Of a DNA stretch of 20,301 nucleotides, positions 1 to 9,386 are shown piece after piece. The stretch covers positions 1 through 20,301 of the forward strand of contig JADJMV010000021.1 in the NCBI GenBank assembly GCA_016709445.1, given 5' to 3'. The DNA is from Phycisphaerales bacterium (lineage in GTDB: Bacteria; Planctomycetota; Phycisphaerae; Phycisphaerales; UBA1924). The translations under genes and the position numbers were made by a program. Below the pieces are notes generated by a model that worked only from the letters and a program-made list of their open reading frames with translations, searched no databases and was not told where the DNA came from. Every line of letters starts with the position of its first letter. Within the stretch, counting starts at the first letter, position 1.

Positions 1-64
1 CGGGGCGTGCCGAGCGTCGTCACGCCCCAAGCCGTCCTCGAGGTCGACCCGGGATTCGCAGGCC

Positions 65-1234
65 ATGAGACGTTCATCGTCGGGCCGCGGACGGCCGGAT
101 TCCCGCGCGGTATTTCCCCGCCGCGACCGACTCGCAGTGGAACGACTGGAAGTGGCAGCTCCGCAATCGGCTCCGCGATCAGTCGGAACTGGAGCGGACG
201 ATGTCCCTGTCGTTCGACGAACGCCACACGGTCGCGGAACTCGGGGGGCGACTTTGCCCGTCGGGATCACGCCGTACTACGCCTCGCTGATCGATCGGGG
301 ACTCGTCCGACCCCATTCGGCGGACGATGGTCCCCGTCGGGGACGAATTCATCCACGACCGGAGCGAACTCGAAGACCCTCGCCGAAGACGCCGACATGC
401 CCGTTCTCGGGCTTGGTCCATCGCTACCCGGACCGCGTCCTGTTTCTGGTCACCAGCTTCTGTGCCACCTACTGCCGCTACTGCACCCGCCTCGCGGTTG
501 GTCAGCAAGACCGGCGAGTACCACTTCAACACCGCGCAGTTCGAGCGGGCACTCGAATACCTCCGGGCGACCCCCTCCGTCAGGGATGTCCTGATCTCCG
601 GCGGCGACCCGCTGACCATGCAGGACGAGCGGCTGGAATGGCTCCTGAGCCGCCTCCGTGCCATTGAGCACATCGAATTCATCCGCATCGGCTCGAAGAT
701 CCCGGTCGTTCTGCCCTGACGCATCACGCCGCCCTCTTCTGCCATGCTGCGCAAGTACCACCCGCTCTGGATGAGCGTCCACTTCATGCATCCCAGCGAA
801 GTGACCCCGGAGGTCGCGCAGTCCTGCGGCCGCCTGGTCAGACGCGGGGATCCCCTCGGCAGCCAGACCGTGCTGACGGCAGGTGTCAACGACGATCCCG
901 AGGTCATGAAGGCCCTGATGCACAACCTGCTCAAGATCCGGGTGCGACCGTACTACATCTATCAGTGCGACCCGATCCCGGGCTCGCGTCACTTCCGCAC
1001 GCCGGTCGAGACGGGCCTGAAGATCATCGAGGCGCTCCGCGGCCACACAACGGGCTACGCCGTGCCGACGTTTGTGATCGATGCGCCCGGCGGCGGCGGC
1101 AAAGGTCCCGCTCTCAGCCCGGGCGTATGTCGTCGGTCGGGGGAGGGCGACGACATCATCATCCGCAACTACGCGGGCCAGACGTTCCGCTATCCGGACC
1201 CGCTCCCTCGCGGCCGGCGCGGGTGCAGGAGTGA
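65..1234 (+). CDS. kamA: Lysine 2,3-aminomutase (KamA/AblA family radical SAM enzyme), frameshifted
   Basis: Joined across at least five frame changes. The N-terminal part (from about 111) reads QWNDWKWQLRNRL, typical of KamA. The radical-SAM cluster motif CATYCRYC (CxxxCxxC) is at 461-484, followed by ISGGDPL. YYIYQCDPIPGSRHFRTP and VIDAPGGGGK lie in the C-terminal half. In the family these enzymes use SAM, a 4Fe-4S cluster and PLP to turn L-alpha-lysine into L-beta-lysine. The Asp in QCD and the Asp in VIDAPGGGGK match the two substrate-binding Asp residues of the clostridial lysine enzyme, which favours lysine over glutamate. The short EF-P-modifying relative EpmB is less likely, because this protein keeps the full C-terminal region. 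The start is uncertain: the ATG at 65 needs a frame change before 111. The end (TGA 1232-1234) is inferred from the reading YPDPLPSRPARVQE. The next gene follows 4 bases later. Confidence 0.85.
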
Positions 1235-1238
1235 CGCC

Positions 1239-1742
1239 GTGGCATCCCAACAGGCTGAGCACCCCTGCTGCGACCTGCGCAAGCTCAGCGCACGTGCTGC
1301 CAGATTTGGCCGAGATCCTCGTGACCGCTGGCGACCACGCCCGCATCGCACGGCATACCGGGCTCGCCGATTTCACATCGCGGAAGGCCCCCGCGAGACC
1401 GGCGTACGCCCAGGACGATCCGACGATCCGAGTGGAAGCGGTGGACGATCGCCCCCGATGGCACGGCACCGTCCCTGTGCCGCCGGCCAGACCGAGGTGC
1501 ACATTTCTCGGATCGAGCGGATGCACCCTGCCAGAGGAGGTCCGCCCGCTCGTGTGCCGGCTGTCACCTGGTCGTACCGACGCGGAATGACCGGACTGGA
1601 CGACGAGTACTGCCCCAAGGAAGCTCTTCTTCCCCGCACGGTCCGGGTGCAACGATGCTCACGGTCCTCCGCATGGATCCGGCCGCGGGTGAGCGATGGC
1701 GGCAGATGCTCCACCGTGAACTCCAGACCGAGAGGAATGTGA
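1239..1742 (+). CDS. YkgJ-family cysteine-cluster protein (putative metal binder), frameshifted
   Basis: The GTG start at 1239 sits 7 bases after AGGAG, and the same frame reaches the TGA at 1740-1742, but the middle shifts frame at least twice. Cysteines appear as HPCCDL near the N-terminus, then RCTFLGSSGCTLPEEVRPLVC and DEYCP, the layout of the UPF0153/YkgJ family, once annotated as zinc- or iron-chelating. The C-terminal part reads MDPAAGERWRQMLHREL. About 167 residues are predicted, normal for the family. The biochemical role of the family is unsettled. Possible roles are metal delivery or Fe-S maintenance for the adjacent radical-SAM aminomutase, but that is inference from position only. 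Its stop overlaps the start of the next gene (TGATG). Confidence 0.72.
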   Translation: MASQQAEHPCCDLRKLSARAARFGRDPRDRWRPRPHRTAYRARRFHIAEGPRETGVRPGRSDDPSGSGGRSPPMARHRPCAAGQTEVHISRIERMHPARGGPPARVPAVTWSYRRGMTGLDDEYCPKEALLPRTVRVQRCSRSSAWIRPRVSDGGRCSTVNSRPRGM

Positions 1743-2750
1743 TGCGCGTCGGGCTGACCTACGACCTGCGTGACGAGTACGTGGCCCGGGGCTGGAGCCA
1801 CGACGAGGGCCGCCGAGTTCGACTCGGCCGACACGATCGACGCCCTCGTCGCCGCGATCGGTCGGCTTGGACCCGAGGCCGACCGGATCAGCTCGGCGGA
1901 CGCCCTCGCCCGCCGCCTCCTCGATGGCGAACGATGGGACCTGGTCTTCAATATCGCCGAGAGCTTCCGGGGTCGGACGGGAGGCTTTGGTGCCCGCCCT
2001 GCTCGACTACTACGCGGTCCCCTACACCTTCGCCGACCCGCTCGTCTGTGCGGCTCACGCTCGACAAGGCCATGTGCAAGCGGGCCCTGCGGGATAAGTG
2101 GAATCCCGACTCCCGACTTTGAAGTCGTGAAGGTCCTGGGCGATCTCAGGCCGTCGGCCTAGCCTTTCCGGTCTTCGCCAAGCCGGCCCAGGAGGGGTCG
2201 AGCAGGGGATTTCCAGCGCATCGCTCTGCCGAACTCGGAGCAACTCCTGCCGATCGTCGCCGCACGTCCTCGACCAGTTCAGCCAGCCCGTTTTGGTCGA
2301 GCGATACCTCCCGGGCCGGGAGGTGACCGTCAGCATCGTCGGCACAGGCGACCAGGCCCGGGTGCTCGGGGTCATGGAAATCACCCTGCGAGAGACTGTC
2401 GCCGAAAGGGTGTACTCCTACGACGTCAAGCAGGACTGGGAGGACGTGTGCATCCTCACGCTCGCCGCCGACGAGTTCGCCCGTGCATGCGAGGAGTCGC
2501 CGGCTGCAGGCGTACCGGGGCCTCGGTCTCCAAGACGCCGGACGGGTCGATATCCGGGCCGACGAGCATGGCCGTCCCATGGTCATCGGCTGAACCCCTT
2601 CCCCGGGCTCAATCCCGTCAATTCGGATCTCCCCATCACCTGCCGGCTCGCCGGCTTCGGGTACGACCAGCTCATCGCGCCATTCTGGACTCAGCGACTG
2701 GGCGACAGACGCGGGGGCAAGGCCGCTCGGGCGGGAACATCGTGTCCTGA
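1742..2750 (+). CDS. ATP-grasp ligase, D-Ala-D-Ala ligase-like (first copy), frameshifted
   Basis: Starts with MRVGLTYDLRDEY at the ATG at 1742, which overlaps the upstream stop by one base. Recognisable segments in order: WDLVFNIAESF, an AVPYTF/LTLDKAMCKRAL stretch with GIPTPDF, the ATP-binding part FPVFAKPAQEGSSRG, then LVERYLPGREVTVSIVGTG, and a metal-binding end that reads NPFPGLNPVNSDLPITCRLA. These are the landmarks of D-Ala-D-Ala ligase-like ATP-grasp enzymes, which join a carboxylate and an amine through an acyl phosphate. In this operon it probably does not make cell-wall D-Ala-D-Ala; a beta-lysine or related amino-acid substrate is more likely (inference). At least four frame changes are needed. 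The end at 2750 follows ILDSATGRQ and overlaps the next gene. Confidence 0.75.
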
Positions 2751-4276
2751 TCATCCACGATGCGATCGCACCGGACGCCCGGGCCGACGAGAAGGACCTG
2801 CTCGATGAGGTGGAACTCGTCGCGTGCAGCCTTCGGAATCAGGGGCACGAGCCCGAGATCCTGGCCGTCGGGCTTGATCTCGCGCCCCTTGATGATGCGC
2901 TACGACGAGGCCCGCGGTGCGTGTTTAACCTCATGGAGTCGTTCGGGCCGCTCTGCCCGAATGATCGACGTCGGCCCCGCCCTCGTCGAAGCTCGCGGCA
3001 TCCCCTATACGGGCTGTTCGGCGGAGACCATCGCGATCACCTCGAACAAGCCGCTGGCAAACGCCTGCTTCGGGCCGCCGGGGTCGACACACACCGGCCT
3101 GGCGACCGTGGCCGAACTGCGCTCTGAAGGGTCGCTCGGGCCCGGCGACTGGATTGTCAAGAGCCGATGGGAGCACGCCTCCGTCGGCCTCGACGAGGAC
3201 TGCGTTGCCGCCGCACCCACTGCCGGCCAGTTGGCGTCCATGATCCGCGAGGGTTCGGGGCCTCGGGAGGCGGGGGCTTCGCCGAGCGTTACATCGAGGT
3301 CGGGAGTTCAACGTGGGCCTCTGGAGGGCCCCAACGGCGTCGAAGTGCTCCCCATTGCCGAGATCGTGTTTGAGGACTACGACGCCGGGAGGCCCGCGTC
3401 GTGGGCTTTCGGGCCAAGTGGGAGCCCGACTCGTTCGAGTACGCCCACACGATCCGCAGGTTCGACCTGTCCCCGGCGGACGGTCCACTGCTCCGGCGCC
3501 TTGGCGAGGTCGCGCTCCAGTGCTGGGATGTGTTCGAACTCCGGGGGTATGCGCGCGTCGATTTCCGCGTCGACCCATCCGGAAGGCCCTGGGTGCTCGA
3601 AGTCAATGCCAATCCCTGCATCGCTCCGGACGCTGGCTTCATGGAGTCCGCGAAGCGGGCGGGCCTGCGCCCGGAGGAGGTTCTCGCCCGGATCCTCGAG
3701 GCCGCCGTGCGACCGCCCACTCCGGGACCGGCCGCCGCTCCGGCGTCCGGGCGCGTGGCCACGCATCCGGTGCATTGCCTGGAGTTGGCGCTCCGGGAAA
3801 GCCCCCGCGACACTGACGAGGATGCCATCCGGGAGATGGCGGCCGCGACCGGGTTCTTCCGGCCCGACGAAGTCGAGGTCGCCGGCGAGTTGATCCGCGA
3901 TCGGACGGAGCGGGGGCCCGGGTCCGACTACCGGTTCCTGCTCGCCGACGATGCGCAGGGCCGCCTCATCGGCTACACCTGCTACGGCCAGATCCCGTGC
4001 ACGATCGGGAGCTACGACCTCTCCTGGATCGTCGTCGCCCCGGAGTTCCAGGGCAGGGGCCTCGGCCGGCATCTGCTCCGGGAGACCGAGGCGAGGATCC
4101 GCGATCTTGGTGGGGGCCGCGTCTACATCGAGACCTCCTCACTCGAGAAGTACGCCCCGACGCAGCATTTCTACCGGAATTGCGGGTACGTGCTCGAGGC
4201 CAGGCACAGAGACTTCTACCAGCCGCGGGACGACAAGCTCGTCTTCGTGCGGTCCCTCGAATCCCGCGGGTCATGA
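2742..4276 (+). CDS. ATP-grasp ligase fused to a GNAT N-acetyltransferase
   Basis: The first 320 or so residues are a second D-Ala-D-Ala-ligase-like ATP-grasp: VLIIHDAIAPDARADEKDL, GIPYTGCSAETIAITSNKPL, DWIVKSRWEHASVGLDED, GFAERYIE, then ARVDFRVDPSGRPWVLEVNA with the metal-binding Glu/Asn. From about 3401 to 4276 the frame is unbroken, and it runs through a Pro/Ala-rich linker (about 3710-3760) into a GNAT domain with the acetyl-CoA loop EFQGRGLGRHLL and the C-terminal FYRNCGYVLEARHRDFY. The ligase-acetyltransferase join is therefore in one open frame and not produced by my joining. GNAT domains move an acyl group from acyl-CoA to an amine; a related enzyme, AblB, acetylates beta-lysine. Upstream of 3401 there are several frame changes and no clear start codon. 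The start at about 2742 is set by the onset of VLIIHD. Confidence 0.75.
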
Positions 4277-4592
4277 GCGGACGAACCGCTCGGCGGGCAC
4301 GGCCGCGGAGCGGGTCGGTGGACGCGCGGCGAGCCCATGGACGCTCCGCTCGGTTTCTCCTACCATCGCCACGACGACAGCTTTGGCCGTCCTAAATGGG
4401 GTGCGTTCCTCGGCGGGCTCAGGCCGTCGCGGGCGCCCCTGGCTCGGGCTCGCCGACAGGCGGGTTCCCGGTCGGCGCGACAGGGCTTGGCCGGTTTGCG
4501 GAGAACACCAAAATGGCCGGAAAGACCTGGATGCGGGGAACGCGCGAGACCGGTGTCAGCCGCGGGCCCGCGCCAAGCGAGGCGCTCAAGGG
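4277..4592 (+). other. Intergenic stretch between the KamA operon and the glycan cluster
   Basis: A 316-base stretch with no gene I can support. Short open frames exist on both strands, but their composition looks random for this GC content and none resembles a known family. It probably holds the promoter of the 4593 gene. I see no convincing -35/-10 pair or terminator hairpin with a T-run. Confidence 0.4.
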
Positions 4593-6687
4593 ATGAGCGT
4601 TCTCCAACGCACATGCAGGCTGATCGGAGTAGAGCGGCGAGGCTGGCTGTTGTTGGCCTCGCTGGTTCCGCTCTTTCTGGTCCTGGGCGCCTACCTGCTG
4701 ATCCAGAGCGTCATGACGCAGGACATAGGAATCGGGATCTACCGAGTCGCGGACAACGCGCTCTACGCCGACACGATCAGACGCCTGCAACTCGGGCTGA
4801 CGCATTTCGACCTGCGGTACGCATTCAGCGGCTCCAACTACGCGTACAGCTCGCTCTACTTCCTGGTGCTCGCCGGCGCGAGCTTTCCGGCCGGTGTGCT
4901 CGGGATCGAGCCCCTCTTTCTGTATTCCATGCACCTGGTCAACCCCGCGCTGTTTGTCGGGTCGATGGCGGTCCTCTTCGCCGTCATGCGGCGCGTGTGG
5001 CCGGAGGCCTGGGAGGGCGCGGGGGCCTGGTTCTGGCCGATCGCCCTGGCGCTGTGTCTGAGCATGCGCACCCTGCACATGATGTTTGTGCACCTGCACC
5101 CGGAGCTCCTCCAGGCCTTCCTGCTCTTCGCCGTCGTCTGGGCACTCTCCCGGCACCACGCGAAGCCCGGCTACGTGTGGTCGATCGCCGCGGGGCTCAT
5201 CTTCGGCCTCATGGTCGCGGCCAAGATCTCCTCGGTCATCTTCCTGGTGGGGCCCGGGGCATACTTCGCCTGGCGTTCGCTGCACGACCGCCGCTTCGTC
5301 GTGAATGCCGCGGAGTTCTCGGTGCTCGGCATCGTCGCCGGGATCGTCGCGCTGCTGCTCGTTGATGCCCTCGCCTGGGCCGACACATCGACGGGGTTCT
5401 CCCGCTTCTTCAGCGAGTACAAGTTCTTTTCGCAGACGCTCGGCGTGAGCGCGATCGCCGAATACGACAAATCGGCGGCTCTGGGCTCTCGGGGGCGGGT
5501 CGCGCTCGCCTGGCTCTCCGAGCCCTACAACCACGGGCTGCTCCCGATCGTGGCCTACTACCCGCTTCTGCTCGCCACCGCGTGGTGGGCCGTGCGGTAC
5601 GAGGCGCGCCGCTCGGAGCGATTCCCCCTCGCCTCGATCGCGGTCTGCCTGCACGCCGTGGCGTGCGCGTTCTATCTCGCGATGGTCACGCGCGTGACCT
5701 CGTATTACCTGCTCCCCACCATGCTGCTCCTCGTGCCCGTCGGCCTCCGGTGCGTCTGGGGCCTGTGCTCTCGGAGCGTTGCCGCCCGCGCCGTCGTCGC
5801 GGCTTCGGCCGTTGCCTGTGTCGTCCTGGGGTTGGTGGGGATTGGTGGGTACCTCCGGACCGACCTGCTCGACCGGGAGCGGGACTTCGCGGCGATGCGT
5901 TCGGCCCTCGGGCCTGTGGAGCGGCTGATCCGCGAGCGCCCAGATCCCACTGGGCTGGGTGATGTTCGACCGGCGGCTCCCGCTCCGGTTGGGCATGGGA
6001 GAAATCGGGTTCTCACCCGCGGACAAGGACGACCCCAGGTACACCCCCTTTGCGGTGCACCGCCTTGCGGGCTTTTCTCCGGGCGAGGGCTCCAAGGCGC
6101 CGCCCCGGCAGGACACCGTCATTCTGTCGAAGGCCTCGCTCCCGGTGCTCGAACATATGACCGTCGAACTCGAGGCCGCGGGCATGCGACCGATCTATGA
6201 AGACGCCGCCGTGAGGGTGCTCAGCGCCTTCCCGCCCGCGTCGGCGATCGATCTGGCGCCCGGTTCCGCCCCGCTGGCGGAGGGTTCTGAGGATGGTCCC
6301 GTCGCCGACCTGCGCTGGAAGGCGCGCGCCTGGCGGGGCTGGACGCACCAGTTCGACGCGCCGCTGGATCTGACCGGCGCCGGATCGGTCGTGATCGACC
6401 TGACCGTCGAGGGGCCCGTGGACGACGGCGTGCTCCGGATCATCATGTGGGGATCCCGCCTGGCCCGGGAGGAGGGCGGGCCCGTCGTCAATCAGTGGCA
6501 CGCGATGATCCACCCCGCGCCGGAGCCGGGCCGGCAGACGGTCAGGATCCCGATCGCGGAATTTGCCATGATCGGGCAACCACCCCAGTGGGGCTATGTG
6601 ACCGGGTTGGCTCTCGGCGGAATCCGCCCGCCCGGAGCCCGCGTCGTCGTGCACAGTATTCGGGTAGAATCCGCGGCGGGGCGGTGA
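4593..6687 (+). CDS. Polytopic membrane protein, glycosyltransferase-like (GT39/ArnT-type), with C-terminal soluble domain
   Basis: The ATG at 4593 opens MSVLQRTCRLIGVERRGWLL. About ten hydrophobic helices follow over residues 17-440 (for example LLLASLVPLFLVLGAYLL, IVAGIVALLLVDALA, SYYLLPTMLLLVPVGL). An early Tyr/Asp-containing loop (YRVADNALYADTIRRL) lies after helix 1, where lipid-sugar-dependent GT-C enzymes carry their acidic motif, but the catalytic residues are not certain. One frame change occurs at about 5938 in a C-run (RER then QIPLGWVMFD), after which an extracytoplasmic part of about 240 residues reads DLTGAGSVVIDLTVEGPV and ends at TGA 6687. That tail looks like a beta-sandwich of carbohydrate-binding type. 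About 697 residues in all. It probably transfers or anchors a sugar at the outer membrane-facing surface. It could also be a non-enzymatic membrane protein of the same cluster. Confidence 0.65.
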
Positions 6688-6721
6688 CGAGCACCAATGC
6701 GGGCCAAGATGGAGCTCGACC

Positions 6722-7850
6722 ATGAGCACGACGCCGGCAACCGGACTCGCTCCACGCCCTGCTCTCGGAGCGGCGTGCGAGGCTCCAGCTGGGATTCCTC
6801 CTCTACCGCTACCGCTATCTGCTCACCTTCATCGCCATCGGGTTTGTGTCGATCGTCGTCGAGATCATCCTCGCCGAGCGGGTCGTCTCGGCCGATCTGC
6901 CATGGTTCGCCCGGGCGGCCATCGCCTTTGTCTTCGGCCTCCTCCTGAGCTTCTCGCTCAATGCCACCCTCAATTTCCGGGTGCCGCACAAGTACATGAT
7001 GCGGACCTTCGCGCTTTCGCGGCGGTCTCGGCCTCTCCTTCCTGCTCAACGCGGGCGTCATCGCCCTGATCAAGCCGTCGGACCGGCCGGTTCGAACGAC
7101 ACGGCATACGCGGTGCTGCGGCTCGGCTCGGCGGGCGTGTTGTTCGCGATGTCCTATTCCCTGCACCGGCGCTATACCTTCCGGACCGCCAAGAACTATG
7201 GGATGGCGGTTTACGCGGCCGAGACCGAGGACGTCGCAGAGATCCACCGGCGTGTCGGGCCCCATCTGGATCACCTGCACATCGATCTTGTGGACCAGAC
7301 CCGGCGCTCCGACGCGCCCCGGGTTGATCTTGCAAAGATCGACGATGCTCGCGCCTGCTGGCCGCACGTCCCGGTCTGCATCCACCTGATGACCAAGTGC
7401 CCTCGCCGGTGGGCGGGCCAGGTCTGGAGCAAGGTGGATTGGCTCATCGCCGATGTCGACTCCGAGGACGATCTCGACGACTTTTTCTGGGAGTGCCGGC
7501 TGCGCGGCAAGCGGGTGGGCGTCGCGTGGCGTCTGGGCACGGCCGGTGCCGACCTCGCGCGATGGCTGCCCCACGTCGATTTCGTGCTCGTCCTGGGCAT
7601 CGCCGAGCCCGGGCGCTCGGACAGACACTCGATCCCGAGGCGGGAGTGCGTGGCCTGCGTGCTCGACGACCTCAGAAGCAGGTACGGGTTCGACCTGATC
7701 TTCGACGGTGGAGTGACGACCCAGAACGTCCGCGAGATTCCCGCCAAGTACATCGTGGCCGCCTCCGCGGTGCTGAACGCCGCAGACCCCGTCATGGCGA
7801 CGTACCGGATGATGACCGGGTCGCACTACGAGAGGGACGGGGCGGTGTGA
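6722..7850 (+). CDS. GtrA membrane domain fused to ribulose-phosphate 3-epimerase-like barrel
   Basis: The ATG at 6722 lies 8 bases after GGAG. Residues about 1-157 form a four-helix GtrA domain: YLLTFIAIGFVSIVVEIILA, FVFGLLLSFSLNATLNFRV, GLGLSFLLNAGVIALIK, and GVLFAMSYSLHRRYTFR. Residues about 158-375 form a TIM barrel like ribulose-phosphate 3-epimerase: LHIDLVD (7278-7298), CIHLMTK (about 7380), FDGGV (7701-7715), and AASAVLNAADP. The four metal ligands of that family (His, Asp, His, Asp) are all present. GtrA proteins are thought to help move lipid-linked sugars or sit in glycosyl-transfer complexes. The barrel would epimerise or otherwise act on a ketose phosphate. The join, around 7190, is in an unbroken frame. 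Frame changes occur only within the GtrA part, near 6750, 7015 and 7085. The stop overlaps the next start (GTGTGA). Confidence 0.8.
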
Positions 7851-9386
7851 GCGACCTCAAGGCTGTGATCCGGGCGTGCCTGTGGCGGGCCGTGAACCGC
7901 ACGAGCGACATCATCTCCGCCACGCTGACGGGCTCGTTCGTCGAGTCCGAGGGCCTCGAGGGCGTGAGTGACATCGATTTCGTGGTCCTGCTGGATCATC
8001 TGGACCGGGCCTGCTTCGGGCGGGTCATCGGCACGTTTGAGGCCGAGCTGGCCCCGGCGCTCGCCGGTATGGGCTGGGCACTGCGGATCAACCCCACGCT
8101 CGGCCCCCTCAAGTTCAACGACGAGCGAACGGCGGTGCTCCACCTCATGCTCTATTCCCGCGAGCGGCACGTGGAGCACGCGATCCAAAGCCCCTTCACG
8201 GTCCTCGACTGGCAGCGCTCCGCCGAGCACCGCGGCGCGAGCATGGCCCAGGTCTACCCCGTGTTCGGGCTCCAACCCGCCACTTTTCCGGAGCCCGGGC
8301 GTATCGCGACTACCTCCGCGACCTCCTCGACGGACAGATCTCCTACCGGGAACTCGTCTGTGACGACGACGGGTACAGGAGGAGAAGCGCGGCAAGCCGA
8401 TGACCGATCGCGATCGCGTCGAATTCGCCTTCCACATCATGCGGTTCCTGATGCAGAATCTCGTCAAGCTCATCTCCCGGGCCAACGAGGCATTGCCCGA
8501 CGCCGCGCTCGTCGAGCGGTTTCTCGGTGCCTTCCCCGAGGATGCCGCCGAGGTCCGGGCCCTCTGGGTGATGCTCGCATCGGCCAAGCGATCGCGATCC
8601 TTCGGCGCGGCGCCGCCCGACCTCCTGGACCGCATCGCCCGCTTCACGACCGCGTTCGAAGGGCAGTTTCGCAAGGAATTCGAGACCGGGGCGGGGATAC
8701 ACCTGGCGTTCCGGCATGCGCCGACCGAGGCAAACGCGGCCGCCGACGGGGAGGTCCGGTTCCTCGGCGCTCCGACCCTCCCATCCGCGGGGTCGGGCCG
8801 ATGGAGCTCGAGCCGCTCGCCCGGGCGGCGCAGGCCCTGGCCCCAAACCGCCTCTTCGTGTCCCCGTTGCTTCGGTGCAGGCAGTCGCTCGCGCTCGTCG
8901 CCGGCGGCCTCTGCGCGGCCGAGCCGATCGCCGACCCTCGCCTCTCCGAGTTCGATTACGGCGACCTGGAGGGAGCACCCTCGCAGGCGCGCGGCATCCA
9001 TCCGGAGCTTTTCGAGGCGTGGGCGCGCGGAGAGGATCCGTCCTTCCCGGGCGGCGGCGAGTCGAACGCTCAGGTGCTCGGGCGGGCGATGTCGTTCGCC
9101 GGGCAGTCCTGGGCCGCCGGCGATCGATCGCTGACCTGCACGCACAACGGCGTGCTGCGCCTGCTCGTTTCCGGGGTGCTCGGCGTGCCGATCGCCGAAG
9201 CGCACCGCCTCCGTGTGCCCTTCCTCACGCCCATCCGATTCGTCCGCACTCCGCGCTTCGGCCTGTTCCTCGATCTGGATCCGGAGGTCGAGCGCGTCCC
9301 TGTTCCGGGCCTGGGACAGCCCCGCCGCGGAGCGGTCCATACGCCCGGAGCCCGCCGGCGCGCCAGGCTCGGAGGTGGTGCGGTGA
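7847..9386 (+). CDS. Nucleotidyltransferase - helical region - histidine phosphatase fusion, frameshifted
   Basis: GTG at 7847 overlaps the upstream stop by 4 bases. The N-terminal domain has the Pol-beta/MNT signature ATLTGSF...GVSDIDFVVLLD (GS, then DxD). After a frame change near 8285 comes AYRDYLRDLLDGQISYREL, and after another near 8370 KRGKPMTDRDRVEFAFHIMR, opening an all-helical part of about 90 residues. A histidine-phosphatase domain follows in the same frame: RHAPTEAN (Arg-His at 8712-8717), then SPLLRCRQS, LSEFDYGDLEG and CTHNGVLRLLVSG, so both catalytic His, the Arg and the Glu are kept. The last part shifts frame at about 9300 (LFRAWDSPAAERS) and ends at TGA 9384-9386, overlapping the next ATG. 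An alternative is two genes, with a break at the ATGA of 8400-8403; I prefer one, because KRGKPM reads continuously across that site. Substrates are unknown; phospho-sugar or nucleotide intermediates of the cluster are likely. Confidence 0.68.

Noticed and set aside
65..1234. EpmB-type EF-P lysine aminomutase
   Set aside because: No EpmA-like or efp gene is nearby, and the full C-terminal KamA region with both substrate Asp residues is present.
1742..4276. Cell-wall D-alanine-D-alanine ligase (ddl) as the name for the two ATP-grasp genes
   Set aside because: The fold landmarks fit, but two divergent copies beside KamA and fused to GNAT argue for another amino-acid substrate, so no ddl symbol was given.
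4396..4596. 66-codon plus frame overlapping the start of the membrane-protein gene
   Set aside because: No family resemblance, random-looking composition and no ribosome-binding site. The 4-base overlap is probably chance.
4419..6185. 588-codon open frame on the minus strand
   Set aside because: Mirror of the membrane-protein gene in very GC-rich DNA. It is highly charged and low in hydrophobic residues, while the plus strand gives clear membrane helices.
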